64,000 nt of DNA from Druceiella hillmani (GCA_039881145.1 JAYKKI010000066.1:12665501-12729500); one strand, 5' to 3'; positions 1-13,502 are shown, counted from the stretch's first letter. Numbers and translations are program-made. The notes: a model not told the origin generated them from the letters alone.

Positions 1-1590
1 ATTGGTAACCTATTTCGGATCCATTTTCTACAAAAGAATAGTATTTTTATTCCTTCGTAAAATAAAACTGGTAAACTATGGTCTACCCTTAAATATAAAA
101 TTGATTCGAGAATGTGGCAATTATTTGATAAAAAAGATAAGACATGGTTCCCATATCGTGACGCATGCTTAGCTTAAGCAATTTAAGAATATAATAATAC
201 ACTGAAATATTTTTTTAGAAAAACAACTTTTGTAAACCAACGCAAAAGATTTTCTTTTTCCCGTTTTCTCATTTCGTGTGGAAAATTATGGAGAGCTACA
301 TATTTTACTAAAAATGTTATCCAACTGGAAAAATTTTTTTTAATTGTTTCCATTGAGTGAATATTTCAACATAATTTCATGAACGCTTTAAATATTTCCT
401 TAATCATGTAAAAAATGAGAAGTCAGCAGTCAGTATGATGAATACGAATAAAAACTTAATTCAGTGTTTTGATGGTAACTTTTTAATTGAATCTAAATTT
501 CAAATACAAACTATACCAAATTTCAAATACAAAATATACCAAAAACGCATTTTGTAAAATAATGGATATTTACAGTTTCAATCCATAATCTTTACTATCA
601 TCGTATTCTTATTTGAGAAAGATTGTTGCGCACGCTGTAATTTTTCATCGAGCGGCCGAGTCAGTAAGTATATTTTTATTTCGTCGCTTTCCCCAGTGAG
701 TCATTGGCCCAGCGATAAAGCACTAAATTACGTATGGAATGCGCTGCAAGGCTGAATTTGAATATGGATGCTTGTGTTTTTTCATCTTCTGTTTTAATTT
801 AGAAAGTAACATTATACATTAATTAAAGATCAAAGCCACTTCTTTCATCACACGTTTTATTGAACATTTCTTTAATTCTAAAGCAACAGTAGTGTGTTTT
901 GGGTGCGCACAATAGGATTTTCAGCGGTTTTTGTTTTTATCCCAATATTAAATTAAATTTTTTTATGTTTTTTCCCCCCTCCGTCTCTTTCACACTCGGG
1001 GTATAATAAGTATTTAAAGTCCCATGTTTATAATTAGGAAGTACATTTCCTCCTTAGATAAAGGTTTTCATTTATCATGTAGTGTACTTTAAGTGTAATT
1101 GCAAGATATTTGTGAATTTATTAAACATATATTTATATCTCAATATATCAAATTAATTCTGAAATTATTTGGTGCCAAACTCCTTAAAATATGATCATTT
1201 AAATGGGAACTGTTTTGTTTTTGTTTGTTCACATGTTTTTGGGAATGTATAGGTAGTACACGATTATTATTAATGTTAATTGTTTTTGTTGTTCTCTTAA
1301 TTTTCGCGTTTGAAATTTCCAATACACAAAATGATTATATCCGTAACTGGACTTTATTTAAAGATACCCAATCTCTTTTTTTTGTATCAATTATTATGAA
1401 TATGTTACATTTACTATTACTATTTGATTATTCTAGTATCTACAATGATACTTATAAACCAATCTGATAATTATTTTCCACGATATGGAACATGAAGTTT
1501 GCACGCGGTTTATCAGCAATAAATTTACACGACAGATTTAACTGCAAAAAACGATGCTCCTTTATGGTCCCAATAAGCATCATTGAAATG

Positions 1591-1593
<3 letters not shown>

Positions 1594-1644
<51 letters not shown>

Positions 1645-1655
1645 AATATATATTT
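1594..1655. repeat. (AT)n microsatellite
   Basis: Nearly pure AT dinucleotide run with small interruptions at its 3' end. Confidence 0.97.
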
Positions 1656-1918
1656 AAACGAATTTTGTTTGAGTTTTTATCCTTTTTTTTTCTTCTAGTA
1701 TTATTCAAAAATACACACCGGATATTACCAACGTTTTGGCGGTATACCTATGCCTTTAATAGAAAAATAGGTTTACATTTATAAATTGTTTTGTTTATTT
1801 TTAATCCATTCTGAAATTGTCAATTTCCTAAGTGCACATTTTAAATACCTTAATTTTAATTTAAATTTTAATTACATTTAAACAACTACCAAACTAGAAG
1901 TATTCTTTCTTCATTAAT

Positions 1919-1953
1919 ACACACACATACACACATATATATATATATATATG
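1919..1953. repeat. Compound (AC)n-(AT)n microsatellite
   Basis: Short imperfect AC run followed by (AT)9. Confidence 0.9.
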
Positions 1954-2009
1954 TACACATTCATATTTATATATTCTCTTATTTTATAAAGACCTTTGGA
2001 AAATACATC

Positions 2010-2038
2010 GAAATGACTTTTGAAATAAAAGTCATTTC
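2010..2038. repeat. Small hairpin, 12 bp arms
   Basis: gaaatgactttt and aaaagtcatttc are perfect reverse complements with a 5-base loop. Confidence 0.9.
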
Positions 2039-2499
2039 TAAAAAATGGAAAAATCGAGATATTTAATGAACCAATAAATATATATCATTTAAACATCTTC
2101 GAAAAAATTTACTAATAATATGACACGCAGATTGCACGACAAATATGATGTCAAAGCATACTATATCAATACACAATTACATAATAGACCTGTGTAGAAT
2201 TTAGTTGTGCTGGCCGTTTGTTTGGATGGAGGCTATTTCGGCGTATTATCTAATCATCATATATATTAATACGCTAAGGTTAAGATGTTACTCTCCCTTT
2301 TTAGAAAAAACCTCACAACTAATCCACATAAATTGTATATCATTTTATAGATAATTGCTTGCTCTACCGGCATCCACAACTAAAAAATTTATTATTGCTA
2401 TTGTTTTTGCAAATTAATTAATTATTAAAATTATATACACAAAACAGCAATGCTGACATCTAACGGCTCAACGTCAATATGATTGACGGTCGGTAAAAT

Positions 2500-2750
2500 G
2501 TTTGTTCAATTTCAAATCCACTCACGTATAAATAAAGTGGCGCTTTAGCTCAATGCTTTTGATACTTGCGCCTCTATATGTCAATTTTAGTAAAATATTT
2601 GTTTGATCTGTCATCTGAGCTTCATAATGGAATAAAAACGTAATAAGCAGTGTGCAAAATTAGAAATGAATTGAATACCTGCAATCAATTTTGATTTATT
2701 AAATTGAGTTGAATAATTTATAATGCGAAGACTTCGCACGGGTCACGCTA
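2500..2750 (+). repeat. Possible short dispersed repeat ending in cttcgcacgggtcacgctag
   Basis: The 2,727-2,752 end resembles the 'ttcgcacgggt..gctagt' terminus I remember from dispersed insect repeats. A small inverted repeat, cgtcaatatgattgacg, lies near 2,472. The 5' limit is uncertain. Confidence 0.3.
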
Positions 2751-4059
2751 GTGTTGCTTAATACTATAACTCGTATTAAATACCACGAAATGTAAAAAAA
2801 TGTTAAAATTATCTGTCTTTATATGGATAATCATAGTATTTGAAATACATTTAAAATCTTTCCTGACGAGCATTTCGAGCCAGTTTTAACTCTCTCTAAC
2901 TCAAGTCTCATTTGATGTACTTAATTAAAAGTTAAAAGGAACGAGATATATAACGGTTTATTTACTCGCAAAACCTTGGGGATTTTATCTCAAGCAATTT
3001 AATTTTTTAGACACATTTGTCCAAAAGCTAAAGCTGGCTAAGGTTGGATTTTCACATAAGGGAAAATAAAAAATATGTGCCGGGCAAATGACGCCAGAAA
3101 TAATGATCTAACTAAATGAATACGCTATGGTTTATGAATATATTAAAAAAAGAAAACTGAAAGACGTTAAACAACACAATTTGGTAAATTATTCACAACT
3201 CAAAATAAAACCGACCACGTGTGTATCCAATATGCATTACTTAGGGTTCATATTTGTTTATATGGGAACCATGTGCTCATAAATAATTAATAGATTTATG
3301 ACTATTAGAAAAACGAGGAAAAAATTACCCAATTTGACCACGTTGTTTGCAAAAAGAACACCTTGGTAGTCGCGATGATCACTATGATTTTTTTATAGAT
3401 TTTCTTAATACGGGCAATTAAGTTACATTAAGACATATATCTTAACTTTTTAATGCAGGTCGACCGATTGATTTATTTATTGACGTCGTCGCGTCGATAT
3501 TTTTCGTCGATATATTTCTAAATTTAAATTTTGCATTTAGTCAGAGTTTTATATTTAAATGAATGAAAAAAATCAGAAACTGATCAGTGGTGATTTAAAT
3601 TCTTTTACTAACTTTGTAGTGCAGTGAATTGTAGGATATTTAATATAAAATTTTCTTAATACGATTCGAATTATTTAAATTAGGGCTCCATATCTGTATA
3701 TAGATTTCGCTGTAATGGTTACACTTAGTTCTATTTTGCACATTGGGTGATATTAACTGAAAAATATGCTCCACGTCTATAAAAATGTACTACTTCTCAC
3801 AAGTAAATACTTTCCATTTTATTAGTATTTAAAATTACATTAGAAAAATAGATTAGAAAATTATTTAATGTTAGTCCATTTTGAGTTACCGTTACTATTG
3901 TTCAATAGATAATTTTACTTATCGCATCGTTCTGTCGATTTAGGACATCGAATGTATTAAAAGGTTAATGTTTTGAAAGATTTATTGAATTGTATTGCAG
4001 AGATTATTGATTTTACATTAATTGACTACATTCTGGTATTAATTTGGTTTCATTCCGGT

Positions 4060-4535
4060 ATTTAATTGCCAAGAACGAGACGACCATCTTTTTTTTTTGT
4101 TAAATGCCCTATCTTCAACTTTGCAGGCAACTTTTCAGAAAGAAACACCCACCGCGTAGACCGCATCTTAATTTTTGGTTCGTACTAGTTTATCCAGCTT
4201 TCATAACATTTGATTGATTTCGTCGAATTTTTCTAACATTTCTCTTCACTAATCAACTCAGCGGTGTTTTTAAGCTTCAATCAAACCATGGAGTGTCCAT
4301 CTAACACAAAGCTTCCTGGTCCCTAAATATTTATGTAAAATATTTGTGCCTTACCTATCTAAACTTACCTGGACGAGCTGATAAATTTATTCTTTTATCA
4401 ATCTTTATTATGAAATGCACATCATATTATCTTCAGCTTGTGAGGGATGTCTCTCACCAGATCATCCTTGAGTTTGCTACGATCAAATTCAAACTTATTA
4501 AACCAGTTAAGTAGTCAACGAAATGGAACTTCACC
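4060..4535 (-). pseudogene. mariner transposase relic
   Basis: Read on the minus strand, three blocks match a mariner transposase in order. The first is an N-terminal helix-turn-helix-like piece (LLNWFNKFEFDRSKLKDDL, near 4,462-4,520). The second is KLCVRWTLHGLIEA followed by REMLEKFDE (near 4,215-4,320). The third is YEPKIKMRSTRWVF (near 4,140-4,185), equivalent to the YEPE.K.QS..WVF block after the first catalytic Asp. Frames shift and stops interrupt between the blocks, and the C-terminal third is missing. It is a dead fragment. No terminal inverted repeats were found. Confidence 0.7.
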
Positions 4536-6349
4536 ACAAAATGTTAATCAAAATCGATTGTATCTTTCTTTTTTTTCATTCAATAAAAATCATTCAAATC
4601 AATGGACCAAAATTTTCTCAAACTAAATTCACCTTGGCGTGATACACAATATTTTTGCCAAATTGTAAAAAAAAGTGATTGAAATTAGATTAAAGTATCC
4701 AATAAAACACCAACGATATTCAGTTTTAGAATAAATTTGTTTATTGCCGCTATTACAAAAGGCAATTTTAAAGAGCTTTCAGTTACATATTTATAAACTT
4801 ACTTTGTACTATTTAAATTAAGCAAAAAAACGTAAATGTTACGCAATGAAACTAATCAATAATAATTTAGGTACATTATCTTGTTAATATTAAATGATAT
4901 CTAAATAAATATGAATAAGTTATATTTTTTTCATACACTTAATGTTTTAAAGATGAAAATTATTCGGTGCGACCATGTTAAAAATTCGTCTAGTAAACGT
5001 CATCTATACCGGCTCACAACTCCATAGAGATTTTCGTTTTATTAAATATAAAATATCAGAACGGAATTTCTGTCCTAAACCTCCAACAATATTTAACCAA
5101 CTTAATTTTTTTCTTAATCCAAAAGTTTTATACTTTTTTTAATCCATGCGTTGCGAGCTCCATGATCAAATTCATAAATTTTTATATATTCCAGAACCTT
5201 TTCGTTACTCCCTTCATAATGGCATTTGCGTCTGTATGACTTTTATTACCCGGCCAATTAATAACCTATGATATACCCAGTTAGAAGTTAGATATGTAGA
5301 AAACATCGACATATCGATATATAGGTATTTTCTAGAAATATTTTTTGTTCTTAATATATAGGTTTTAAATTTAAAGTATCTATCGAAAATACCAAAAAAG
5401 GTAATTTTTCAAGAATAAGGCGACGTTTTAAATTTTGTCTAAACATTATTCAAATCATAAATCCACGCTATATTTTAAAAGGACCTGTTCATGCGTAAAT
5501 AAGAATAAATTTGTATATCTATCCGTGACTCGCTTGTATCGCCGTGTAATGCCTTATAACCTGCAATATTCGGTAGGAGTTTACTCCTTTAAGGCGCTGA
5601 CAACACTAAATTGAGCTTGTTTAAAATTTTGTTTAACAACTAAATTATGGTAAGGAAAAAAAAATTATGGCCACCAAAAAAAATTACGTTATTTTTGACA
5701 ATTTACAACAAACAAGGACTTTAAAAATAGTCCTGGTTGTTTACAAAACAACTGAAATACCTTTTGTATCTAAAAAAAAATTCCAAAAACATCTCGTATC
5801 ATAAATTTGAACCAAATTTACTCCGTTATTTATAACTTTATGAATAGAATTAAAAAGACTAACTGTTCACGTCTTATTTAAAATCTTGGTTGTTTTTTTA
5901 TTTTCAGTAAAGTAAATAGGATTCCAATGAAAAAATTAAACACATTATTTCTCTCGAATACAGACGCCTTTTGGCGATACCTATTGCTTCCCATTTACTC
6001 GCATGCAAACAGACAGTGTGCGCTGAGGCGCGGTGCCAGTCGGAAATATGTCGCTTATTTTCCCATCCGCTCAAAAGGCAATATAATTAGATAATAAAAG
6101 CAATATAATTAGATTTATTTTAATCTTAGTTTGGATCTGTGTTTTAATATCGTAGGTATATGTTCAGTTTAGCGCCAATGATATTTTGACATTTTTTTGG
6201 TAGGACACGAAACAATATCCATTATATATTGAATGCAATATATATTTTGAAATACGTTGTGTATTTCAAGACATATATCGTTACTCGAGATTGTTTGTTA
6301 TAAAAAAATCATTTTAAAATTTTTCGTACATTTCTCTGCGCGGAAATAT
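4536..6349. other. No gene recognised
   Basis: AT-rich sequence between the mariner relic and the tandem arrays. I see no coding or repeat structure. Confidence 0.5.
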
Positions 6350-7125
6350 GTTTTAAACTTTTTTCTTTCACGTAATTCACGTATTTTTCAATCCTTATTT
6401 CTTACTCACTTTTGGATAGTTTGGGTTTGTCTTTTTTATATTAATTCGTGTTTGTATTTATAAACTTTTTCAGGTGATACGTTTTGTTTATTAAATTTTA
6501 AAACGTTTTAAGTTTGTCTTTTTTATATCACTTTATATAATATTCATAATTTTTTCATAATCCTTTTTACTTACTCAGTTTTGGATGTTTTGGATTGATT
6601 TCTTTTAGTATTTTTCTTTATAAACTTTTTACCCGACCCTTTTTGCTCATTGAATTTTTGGATACTTTGGCTGGTTATTTTATATATCATTTCGTGTCCG
6701 TATTTATAAATTTTCTTTAAGCGATCCCTTTTGCTTATTCAACTTTTGGAAATTTATTTTACATCAATACATGTTTTTGGTTTTATTTTTTAATTATCAA
6801 TTCATGTATGTATTTATATTTTTTTAAGTAATCCTTTTTGGTTGCTAAATTTTGAATGTCTTTAGTTTTTTTTTTTTTGATTATCCATTCCCGTTTTTAT
6901 TTATGACTTTTCTTTACGAGACCCTTTTACCCCCGAGACCCGAGAGCATTTATATATTTTTACGTAATCCATTTTGCTTACTAAATTTTGAATATTTTGG
7001 TTTGTCTTTTTTCAAAGTACATATTCTGGTTTATATCTATAAACTTTTTATGCAACCCTATCAGTTTAGTAAATTTTTTTTACATTTCAGTTTATCTTTT
7101 TTTAAGTTTGTGTTTGCAAACTTTA
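6350..7125 (+). repeat. Tandem array of about nine diverged 80-110 bp units
   Basis: Each unit runs roughly from 'tatttataaactttttac' through 'gatcctttttgcttactaaa' and 'ttttggttgtcttttttata' to 'tcaattcgtgttt'. Copies start near 6,354, 6,457, 6,540, 6,612, 6,700, 6,810, 6,897, 6,950 and 7,034. The + strand is strongly T-rich. It abuts a different array at about 7,126. Confidence 0.75.
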
Positions 7126-9465
7126 CACAGTGGTAGTTGGCGCACGGGGAATAAACCTAGATTAAATTTCGCCCCGAGAAGTATAATTCTAAATAATATT
7201 ATAATCCTAACCAATATCATAAAGTATGTTTATTCGTACTTCGTTCGAGTCGTAATGGAGCAAAAGATCAAGGTGACTTTCTGCACAGAGATAATTGGTG
7301 GGGAAATAACGTAGGTTACTTATGAACGCGGGAAATCTCATCCTACCTAAAATATCAATCCTAACTAATGTTTTAATTTAAATTTAATTTGTTTGCTCTT
7401 CTTTCACATCGTAATGGAGCTACAGATGGTAGTTATTTTCGGGACAGAGATCAATGGCGGGTCATCAAATAACATCCAATCCAGAAATTCCAATCCGGGA
7501 AATCTCATTATAATTAAAACAACTAATCTGATCAATATTAAAAATTGGAAAGTGTGTTTGTTTATCTTTATTTTACATCGCAATAGGGCAACATATTAAC
7601 GTGGTTTCCTGAACATAAATAGTTGGAAAACCCGGAAATGACACAGACTACTTTTCAAATATCCTAACTGGTATTACAATCCCAACGGTTTTTAAAAATT
7701 GAAATTTCTGTTTGTTTGTCCTTCTTTCATGTCGCAATAGAGCAATAGATCAAAGTTATTTTCACCACAGAGATAGTAGTTGGGCCAGGAAGTGATATAA
7801 AATAATCAGAGCAAAATTTCTTTCAACCAAAATTGCCAATCCGGGAAATATCTTCCTAACTTATATCACAATCCTAACCAATGCTAAAAATTAGAAAGTG
7901 TGTTTCTTTGGCCTTATTTCACGTTGCAGTGGAGTAGCATATCGACGTAACTTTCTGCACAGACGTGGTTGGTGGTCCAGGAATAATCCAACTTGGGAAT
8001 TTTTTCCTAACTAAAATAAAATCCCAACTAACATCAAAAATTAGAAAGTGTTTGTTCATTCTTCTTTCACGTCGCATTGAAGCAATAGATCAATGTTACT
8101 TTCTGCGCAGAAATATTTGAGGGACCAGTAAGTGTCATAGATAAAATTCCTATCTGGGAAATCTTATCCTAAATAATACGAATAGCCCAAATAATAATAA
8201 CGATTCAAGTCTGTTTGTCATTGCCTTACGTCGCAATGAAGCAACAGAAGAGTTGCTTTCTGCACAGAGATAGTTGACGGGCCAGGAAATAATATAGGCT
8301 ACTTTTCAATCTGGACAATCTTACTCTAACTAATATAGCAATCCCAAAATTTACAAATTAGGAAGTATATTTGTTTGTCTTTCTTTCATAACATAATGGA
8401 GCAACAGATCAACGTGATTTCCTACACACAAATAGTTAGCAAACCGAAAAATGATACAGGCTATCTTTCATCTCTGGAAATTTTAACCTCACTAATATTA
8501 CGAACCCAATTAATATTAAACATTCAAAAGTGTGTTTGTTTGTCTTTCTTTCCCCTCGCTATGGAGCAATAAATTGACTTGATTTTCTGCACATAATTAG
8601 TTGGCAAATCAAGAAATGAAATAGAGTAATTTTATTTTGAAAAATCTTATTCTGCCTAATATGAATATTACAAATAACATTAGAAATTTGAAGGTTTGCG
8701 AAGCAACAGGTGACTTTCATCATAGAGATGGTTGGCGGGGAACTTTCCGATCCGGGAAATCTCATCCTAGTTAGAAAAAAAATCCCAACGAATATTAAAC
8801 ATTCAAAAGTGTATTTATTTGTTCTTCTTTCACGTCACAATAGAGCAACAGATCGACGTGATTTTTCGTGCACAGATAATCACGTCGATCTGTTCCTCTA
8901 TTGTGACGTGAAAGGCGTGTCAGGGAATGACCCCGGGCGTGCCAGGAAATAACATAGACTACTTTTAAAAATCTCATCGTAACTAATATAACAATCCCAA
9001 CTAATATTAAAAATTCTAAAATGCGCTTCTTTGTCCTTCTTTCACCCTACAACAGAAAAACGAATCGACCTAATTTTCTGTACAGAAATAGTTGACGGGC
9101 CAGGAAATGATAAAGACTACTTTCTAACCCGGTAAATTTAATTTTACTTAATAGAACAATCCGAAAAAATATTAAACGTTCTAGAACTTGTTCGCTTGTC
9201 CTTCTTTGATGTTGCAATGGAGCAACTAATCAACGTGATTTTCTGCACACAAATAGTTGGCGGACCAGGAAACGATGTAAACTAATTCCTAACACGGAAA
9301 ATCTCATCAAAGGTGTTAGTTTACTCTCCTTTCACGTCGCAACGGAGCAACAGGTTGAGGTGATTTTCTGCACAAAGTTAATTGGCAGGCCAGGAAATGA
9401 CATCGGGTACTTTTAACCTGGGAAATCTCACTTTAACTAGTATGACAATTTGAAAAATTATAACA
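7126..9465 (+). repeat. Tandem array of about 14-15 diverged units of about 160 bp
   Basis: Units share 'cgcaatggagcaacagatca', 'acgtgattttctgcacagag', 'atagttggcgggccaggaaa', then 'ccgggaaatctcatcctaac', 'caatcccaactaatattaaa' and 'gtttgtttgtccttctttca'. Copies start near 7,250, 7,410, 7,579, 7,732, 7,924, 8,072, 8,231, 8,391, 8,556, 8,702, 8,835, 9,049, 9,213 and 9,338. Unit length varies from about 125 to 190 bp through indels. The core resembles a sequence I associate with dispersed repeats in other arthropods, which suggests that a transposon piece was amplified in tandem. Confidence 0.85.
8828..8913. repeat. Inverted duplication inside the 160 bp array (35 bp arms)
   Basis: Arms 8828-8862 and 8879-8913 are reverse complements with one mismatch in 35. 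They are separated by 16 bases. The right arm is the unit's start (cacgtcacaatagagcaaca on the + strand) copied in opposite orientation. Confidence 0.93.
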
Positions 9466-9660
9466 TTTACAAATAATACATAAAGAGGAATTAAAGAATA
9501 TGTACGTTTTTCTGACCACAGAGAAATCCGCTGAATTTTTAATTTTACAGTACATCTAAAAAGAATACTAACAACATTTAATAATTAAGTCCAATATACT
9601 ACAGCTTCGTGGTCTTAATTGTTTCCTAATGTTAATTGATTAAATAATCATATGTGTCTG

Positions 9661-9682
9661 TACACACACACACACACAAATA

Positions 9683-9721
<39 letters not shown>

Positions 9722-9742
9722 ATATATATATATATATATATA
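9661..9742. repeat. Compound (AC)n-(TA)n microsatellite
   Basis: (AC)8 followed by interrupted (TA)n, just right of the large tandem array. Confidence 0.97.
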
Positions 9743-10585
9743 ATACCTTAAACTGTTAAATCCAAAACCGAAAGTAATAGACACCATAAAATGAAATATT
9801 TATATTATATAAAAATATAAAAACAATAAAAAGTAGTCTGCCTGAATTATAAATACTAGTTTAATCTATTTCTCCATATTAAAATAATTATACTGCAGAT
9901 GCGCCTTCAAGTAACATTTCAAAACGATATTAACATTTCAAACATCATAAGTCACAAATAATCATTCGTGTGGCTAGCGAGTTATTAACGCGGTTAAATT
10001 AGTTTGTTAATATGCTGAGGCCCTGACGTTGACTTCTAATGGAGTTTATTGGAAAGAGAAATGGGCGGAGCTTGAAAATTAAATCCTTCAAGGTTGCTGA
10101 TAGTTGTCCTCGCCTTAATCCCTTTCATTTTTTTGGCGTTTTATGGTTTTAAAGTTATCATGTAAATACTTAGATTGATACAATGCATCGTTTCAGTGGT
10201 GTCAATATTAACTAATACAATAGATCAATAGCGGAATACATTAATATTTCTTGCATCGCCGTCATACAAATGTAGATTTAAATAATTGAGGAATGAATTA
10301 TTAGCTTTGTAATAATATAAACATAAATCCTATTGTACTTGCCTTGTCTAGACGTCTGGGATAGTATTTACATTATTAAGAGTTTAAAGATATTGTAAAT
10401 ATTGTTTTCTTTGTTTCTTAACATCAAAATATTTGTCACAGTATCGACTAGTATTCCAAAAATATTAGTCCATGTCGAAATAGCGATATCTTTGTTTCAT
10501 TACATAGAATAAGAACCTAGATGTATTTCAAATATATCGATAGAGTAATTTATATTTTTAAGAAATGATCCCTGGTTGTAAAGTA

Positions 10586-10608
10586 AGAGAGAGAGAAAGA
10601 GAGAGAGA
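10586..10608. repeat. Short (GA)n tract
   Basis: Purine run with one AAAG interruption. Confidence 0.85.
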
Positions 10609-11835
10609 TAATAAAAAGAATAAATTTTATTAGTATTTGCCCCAAAATAGAAACGAATTACGTATATCAAAAGTGCAACTTAAGACCAAAATCCAGTGTT
10701 TAATTTTTTACAGACGTTTTTAGCCGTAGTTAAATATTTTATTTTTCAAACATAAACTAAAATTTGCCACATAATGAACTAAAATTTGCCACATAAACAA
10801 ACCTTACATCGACCAAATCCTTTTGATACAGGGCAAAAAACTAACAGACACTGTGTGGTGAATGGGTTAGCCACATTTATTGCGACAATCGCATTGTTCT
10901 TCACCATAACCAGTTATGTAATCCTCGACTAAACCAGTTAATGCAATCACAACATGAGATATATTTAGTATTGGCGAACCAAAAAATGTTATACCCGTCA
11001 TATTCACGTATGATGACGTACTTAGACAGATAATTACTTTTAATTTCACTTTCAATATTTTTGACATATTATATCATGCGTATTTTAATAAGCCTTAAAA
11101 CCAATAGTAATCCTTAAGAAAAAATACAATTCCCGCAACAGCCACCTAAGGCCTTTATTAAACTCGAAATTGTATAATCATTCAATCTACATATGTACAT
11201 GAATGAGTCGGTAAGGTATCGCTTTGCTACTTGCCGTTTCTGTCTATATAGTACTATAATCAATCTACGAGTTAGGCCTTCGGAAATCGTGCCCAAGTCT
11301 TCGCATCGAAATATTAAATAAATTTTGTTGGAGAATTATAAATTGAACGCAATTGAATGATATGAACGCAGTGAAATTGAATTAAGATTAACAAAATGAG
11401 AATACACATATAAATCAATAAAATAAATATAAATGGAACACTATTTATAGGCTTTCGCTGACGATTGGTTAAGTTGAGTTTGTGCCGTTTCAATGATTTT
11501 TATTAAGAAACCCCCACTTTTGTATAAACTAATTAAAGGAATATATTCAACCGAGAACATCGAAATAGGTTTATATTTGAGTATTTTTAATAAGAAAGCT
11601 TGCTAGTGAACTTCGTTATGTACCTTCAAGTTTTATTGCCGGACATATTTGGGTCTAATAAAATGCCGAACAATCTCGGGCTATTTATGTTAAAAACCTG
11701 TCAATGACGAAGAATGAGCTCTATGAGGATTTCAAACACATTTAAGTACTTATGCGTATTTGATGTTATATAATAATTCTCTCAATCTATTTGCAAATAT
11801 TAATTTTTAACAACGTAATTATATTACACACTATA

Positions 11836-12238
11836 CAGGCTGTCCCGTAAGGTGTGGACCAACAAAACGTCGGTGATAGACGGGGTTAGTATACATACGA
11901 AACAATGTTTTAAAAGAATGAGATTGTTCAAAAATCGTCTTTAATGTTTTTAATTGAAAAAATGCACATGTTACACCATTTAATTTTTATTTTGCAAATA
12001 ATAACGAATAATTAACATTTTAATTAGGAATACGAATGTTCTCTTAAAGATCTTGGAGAATAAAAAAGCAGAAATATTAATATACACAATAAATTTTTTT
12101 TTCATGGGCAGTAACAAAAATTTTAAAAATCCTGTCCCTAAAACTCTGAAGCTAAGGATAATAAAATTTATTGTTTCATATATGTAATAAACCCTTCTAT
12201 CACAGACATTTCGTTGGACCACTCCTTACGGACACCTA
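11836..12238. mobile_element. MITE, Tc1/mariner type, with about 36 bp terminal inverted repeats
   Basis: The left end caggctgtcccgtaaggtg and the reverse complement of the right end, taggtgtccgtaaggagtgg, align through about 36 positions with roughly 80% identity. TA dinucleotides lie on both sides (11834-11835 and 12239-12240), as expected for Tc1/mariner target duplication. The 403 bp interior is AT-rich and encodes nothing recognisable, so the element would depend on a transposase supplied elsewhere. Confidence 0.82.
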
Positions 12239-13502
12239 TATATTTCATAAGAGTTAAAATATTATAAGATAATTGCTCAAGTTTTCCTACAACATTTGTG
12301 TAGGTTTCTAAAAACTTCTCTCTTTTCTTAACTTTACTCTGAGTGGTTTTGGAAATAAGGGGTGGAATATATTTTTTGGTATTAAATCCAAATGTAATTC
12401 TGATAAATTACAAATAAATAAAAAAATTAGTGTGAATCTTTTAATTTATTCTAAGAGTACCACTAAAATTAAATAATTGTAATTAAATTTTTAATTTTTT
12501 TTTAATTTCTAACAATGCAATGCAATTTGTAGAAAAAAATTAATTTCAGATTTTAAAAGATATAGCTGGTAAACCTAGATCGTCCTTCAAAAATGAAAAC
12601 AAGATAAATAAAATTTAAATTAAATATTATATTTAAATTGCTGAGTAATCGTAAAGGTAAAGATGCTCCTCGGAGAAGGTGGGTAGGGCACCTCACTCAC
12701 CTTCTGCTATCTTACCTTTGCCAAAAACCAACGTTCTGTACGTTGGTTCTGCGTTGGTCTACGTTTGGAATAGTAAATAATAATCAAATAAGGAATTCTC
12801 GCTTAAAGTTAAACGAATCACGATTCTATAAAATGTGCGGTACGCAACACGTCTCATTGCTCTTGGCAGATGAGATTTTTTACATTTGAGATCACAAACA
12901 CTTCTACGCTAGTGAATAAAAGACCAAATATTATTTAAATTTCTCTGTTTTAAAAATACATTTGTCTTATAAGATTTGTATCCATATCTGGGATACAAAT
13001 GTGAAAATGTGAAAGCTTATTACATATAGTGTTTATTTTATAGAATACAAGTGGAATTTCTCCCCAACAACATAATATAAATTTACAAAGAAACTGCATA
13101 TTTAAAAATTCCAACATATAATTTTTTGCCTATTACAAAGCAATCTGTTTTAAAATGTTGCAAGCAAGAGAACCATTTTGGAAACCTATAAATTATAAAT
13201 TATTGAGTAACACCCTGACTAACAAATATTATGATTATAATAATCAAATAAATAAAAAGGTTTAAAAAATGTAAAGCTACAAAATAACATGAAAAATGTG
13301 AAAATACCTATATAATCATTAAAAGAAAAATTGCTTAATAATACTACATTGCAAAAATAAATTTAAAAATTCGCAATTATTACAAAAATATTAGCATTAT
13401 TAATATGGTATAACTTGAAGATATTTTATATATTTTCGGTTGATATTTTACTTTTAGTAAATTGCGCCATTAAATATCAATATATTTAAATACGAAAAAA
13501 AT

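Larger units (their letters stand above)
1..4059. other. No gene recognised
   Basis: AT-rich DNA with two microsatellites, one small hairpin and a possible repeat end near 2,750. The short open frames here (for example 1225-1467) have no protein-like features. Confidence 0.55.

Noticed and set aside
2538..2580. tRNA box-A-like 'ggcgctttagctcaatgc'
   Set aside because: No box B, no acceptor or anticodon stem; not a tRNA, and a SINE origin is not supported.
6852..7314. Phe-rich frames of 94 and 108 codons
   Set aside because: They come from the T-rich tandem array and show the same periodicity.
8710..8977. Overlapping frames on both strands sharing a peptide (HNRATDRRD / HNRGTDRRD)
   Set aside because: This is explained by the inverted duplication at 8,828-8,913 within the satellite.
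12638..12889. 83-codon frame with a basic start (NRKGKDAPRRRW)
   Set aside because: No family features or splice context; probably chance.
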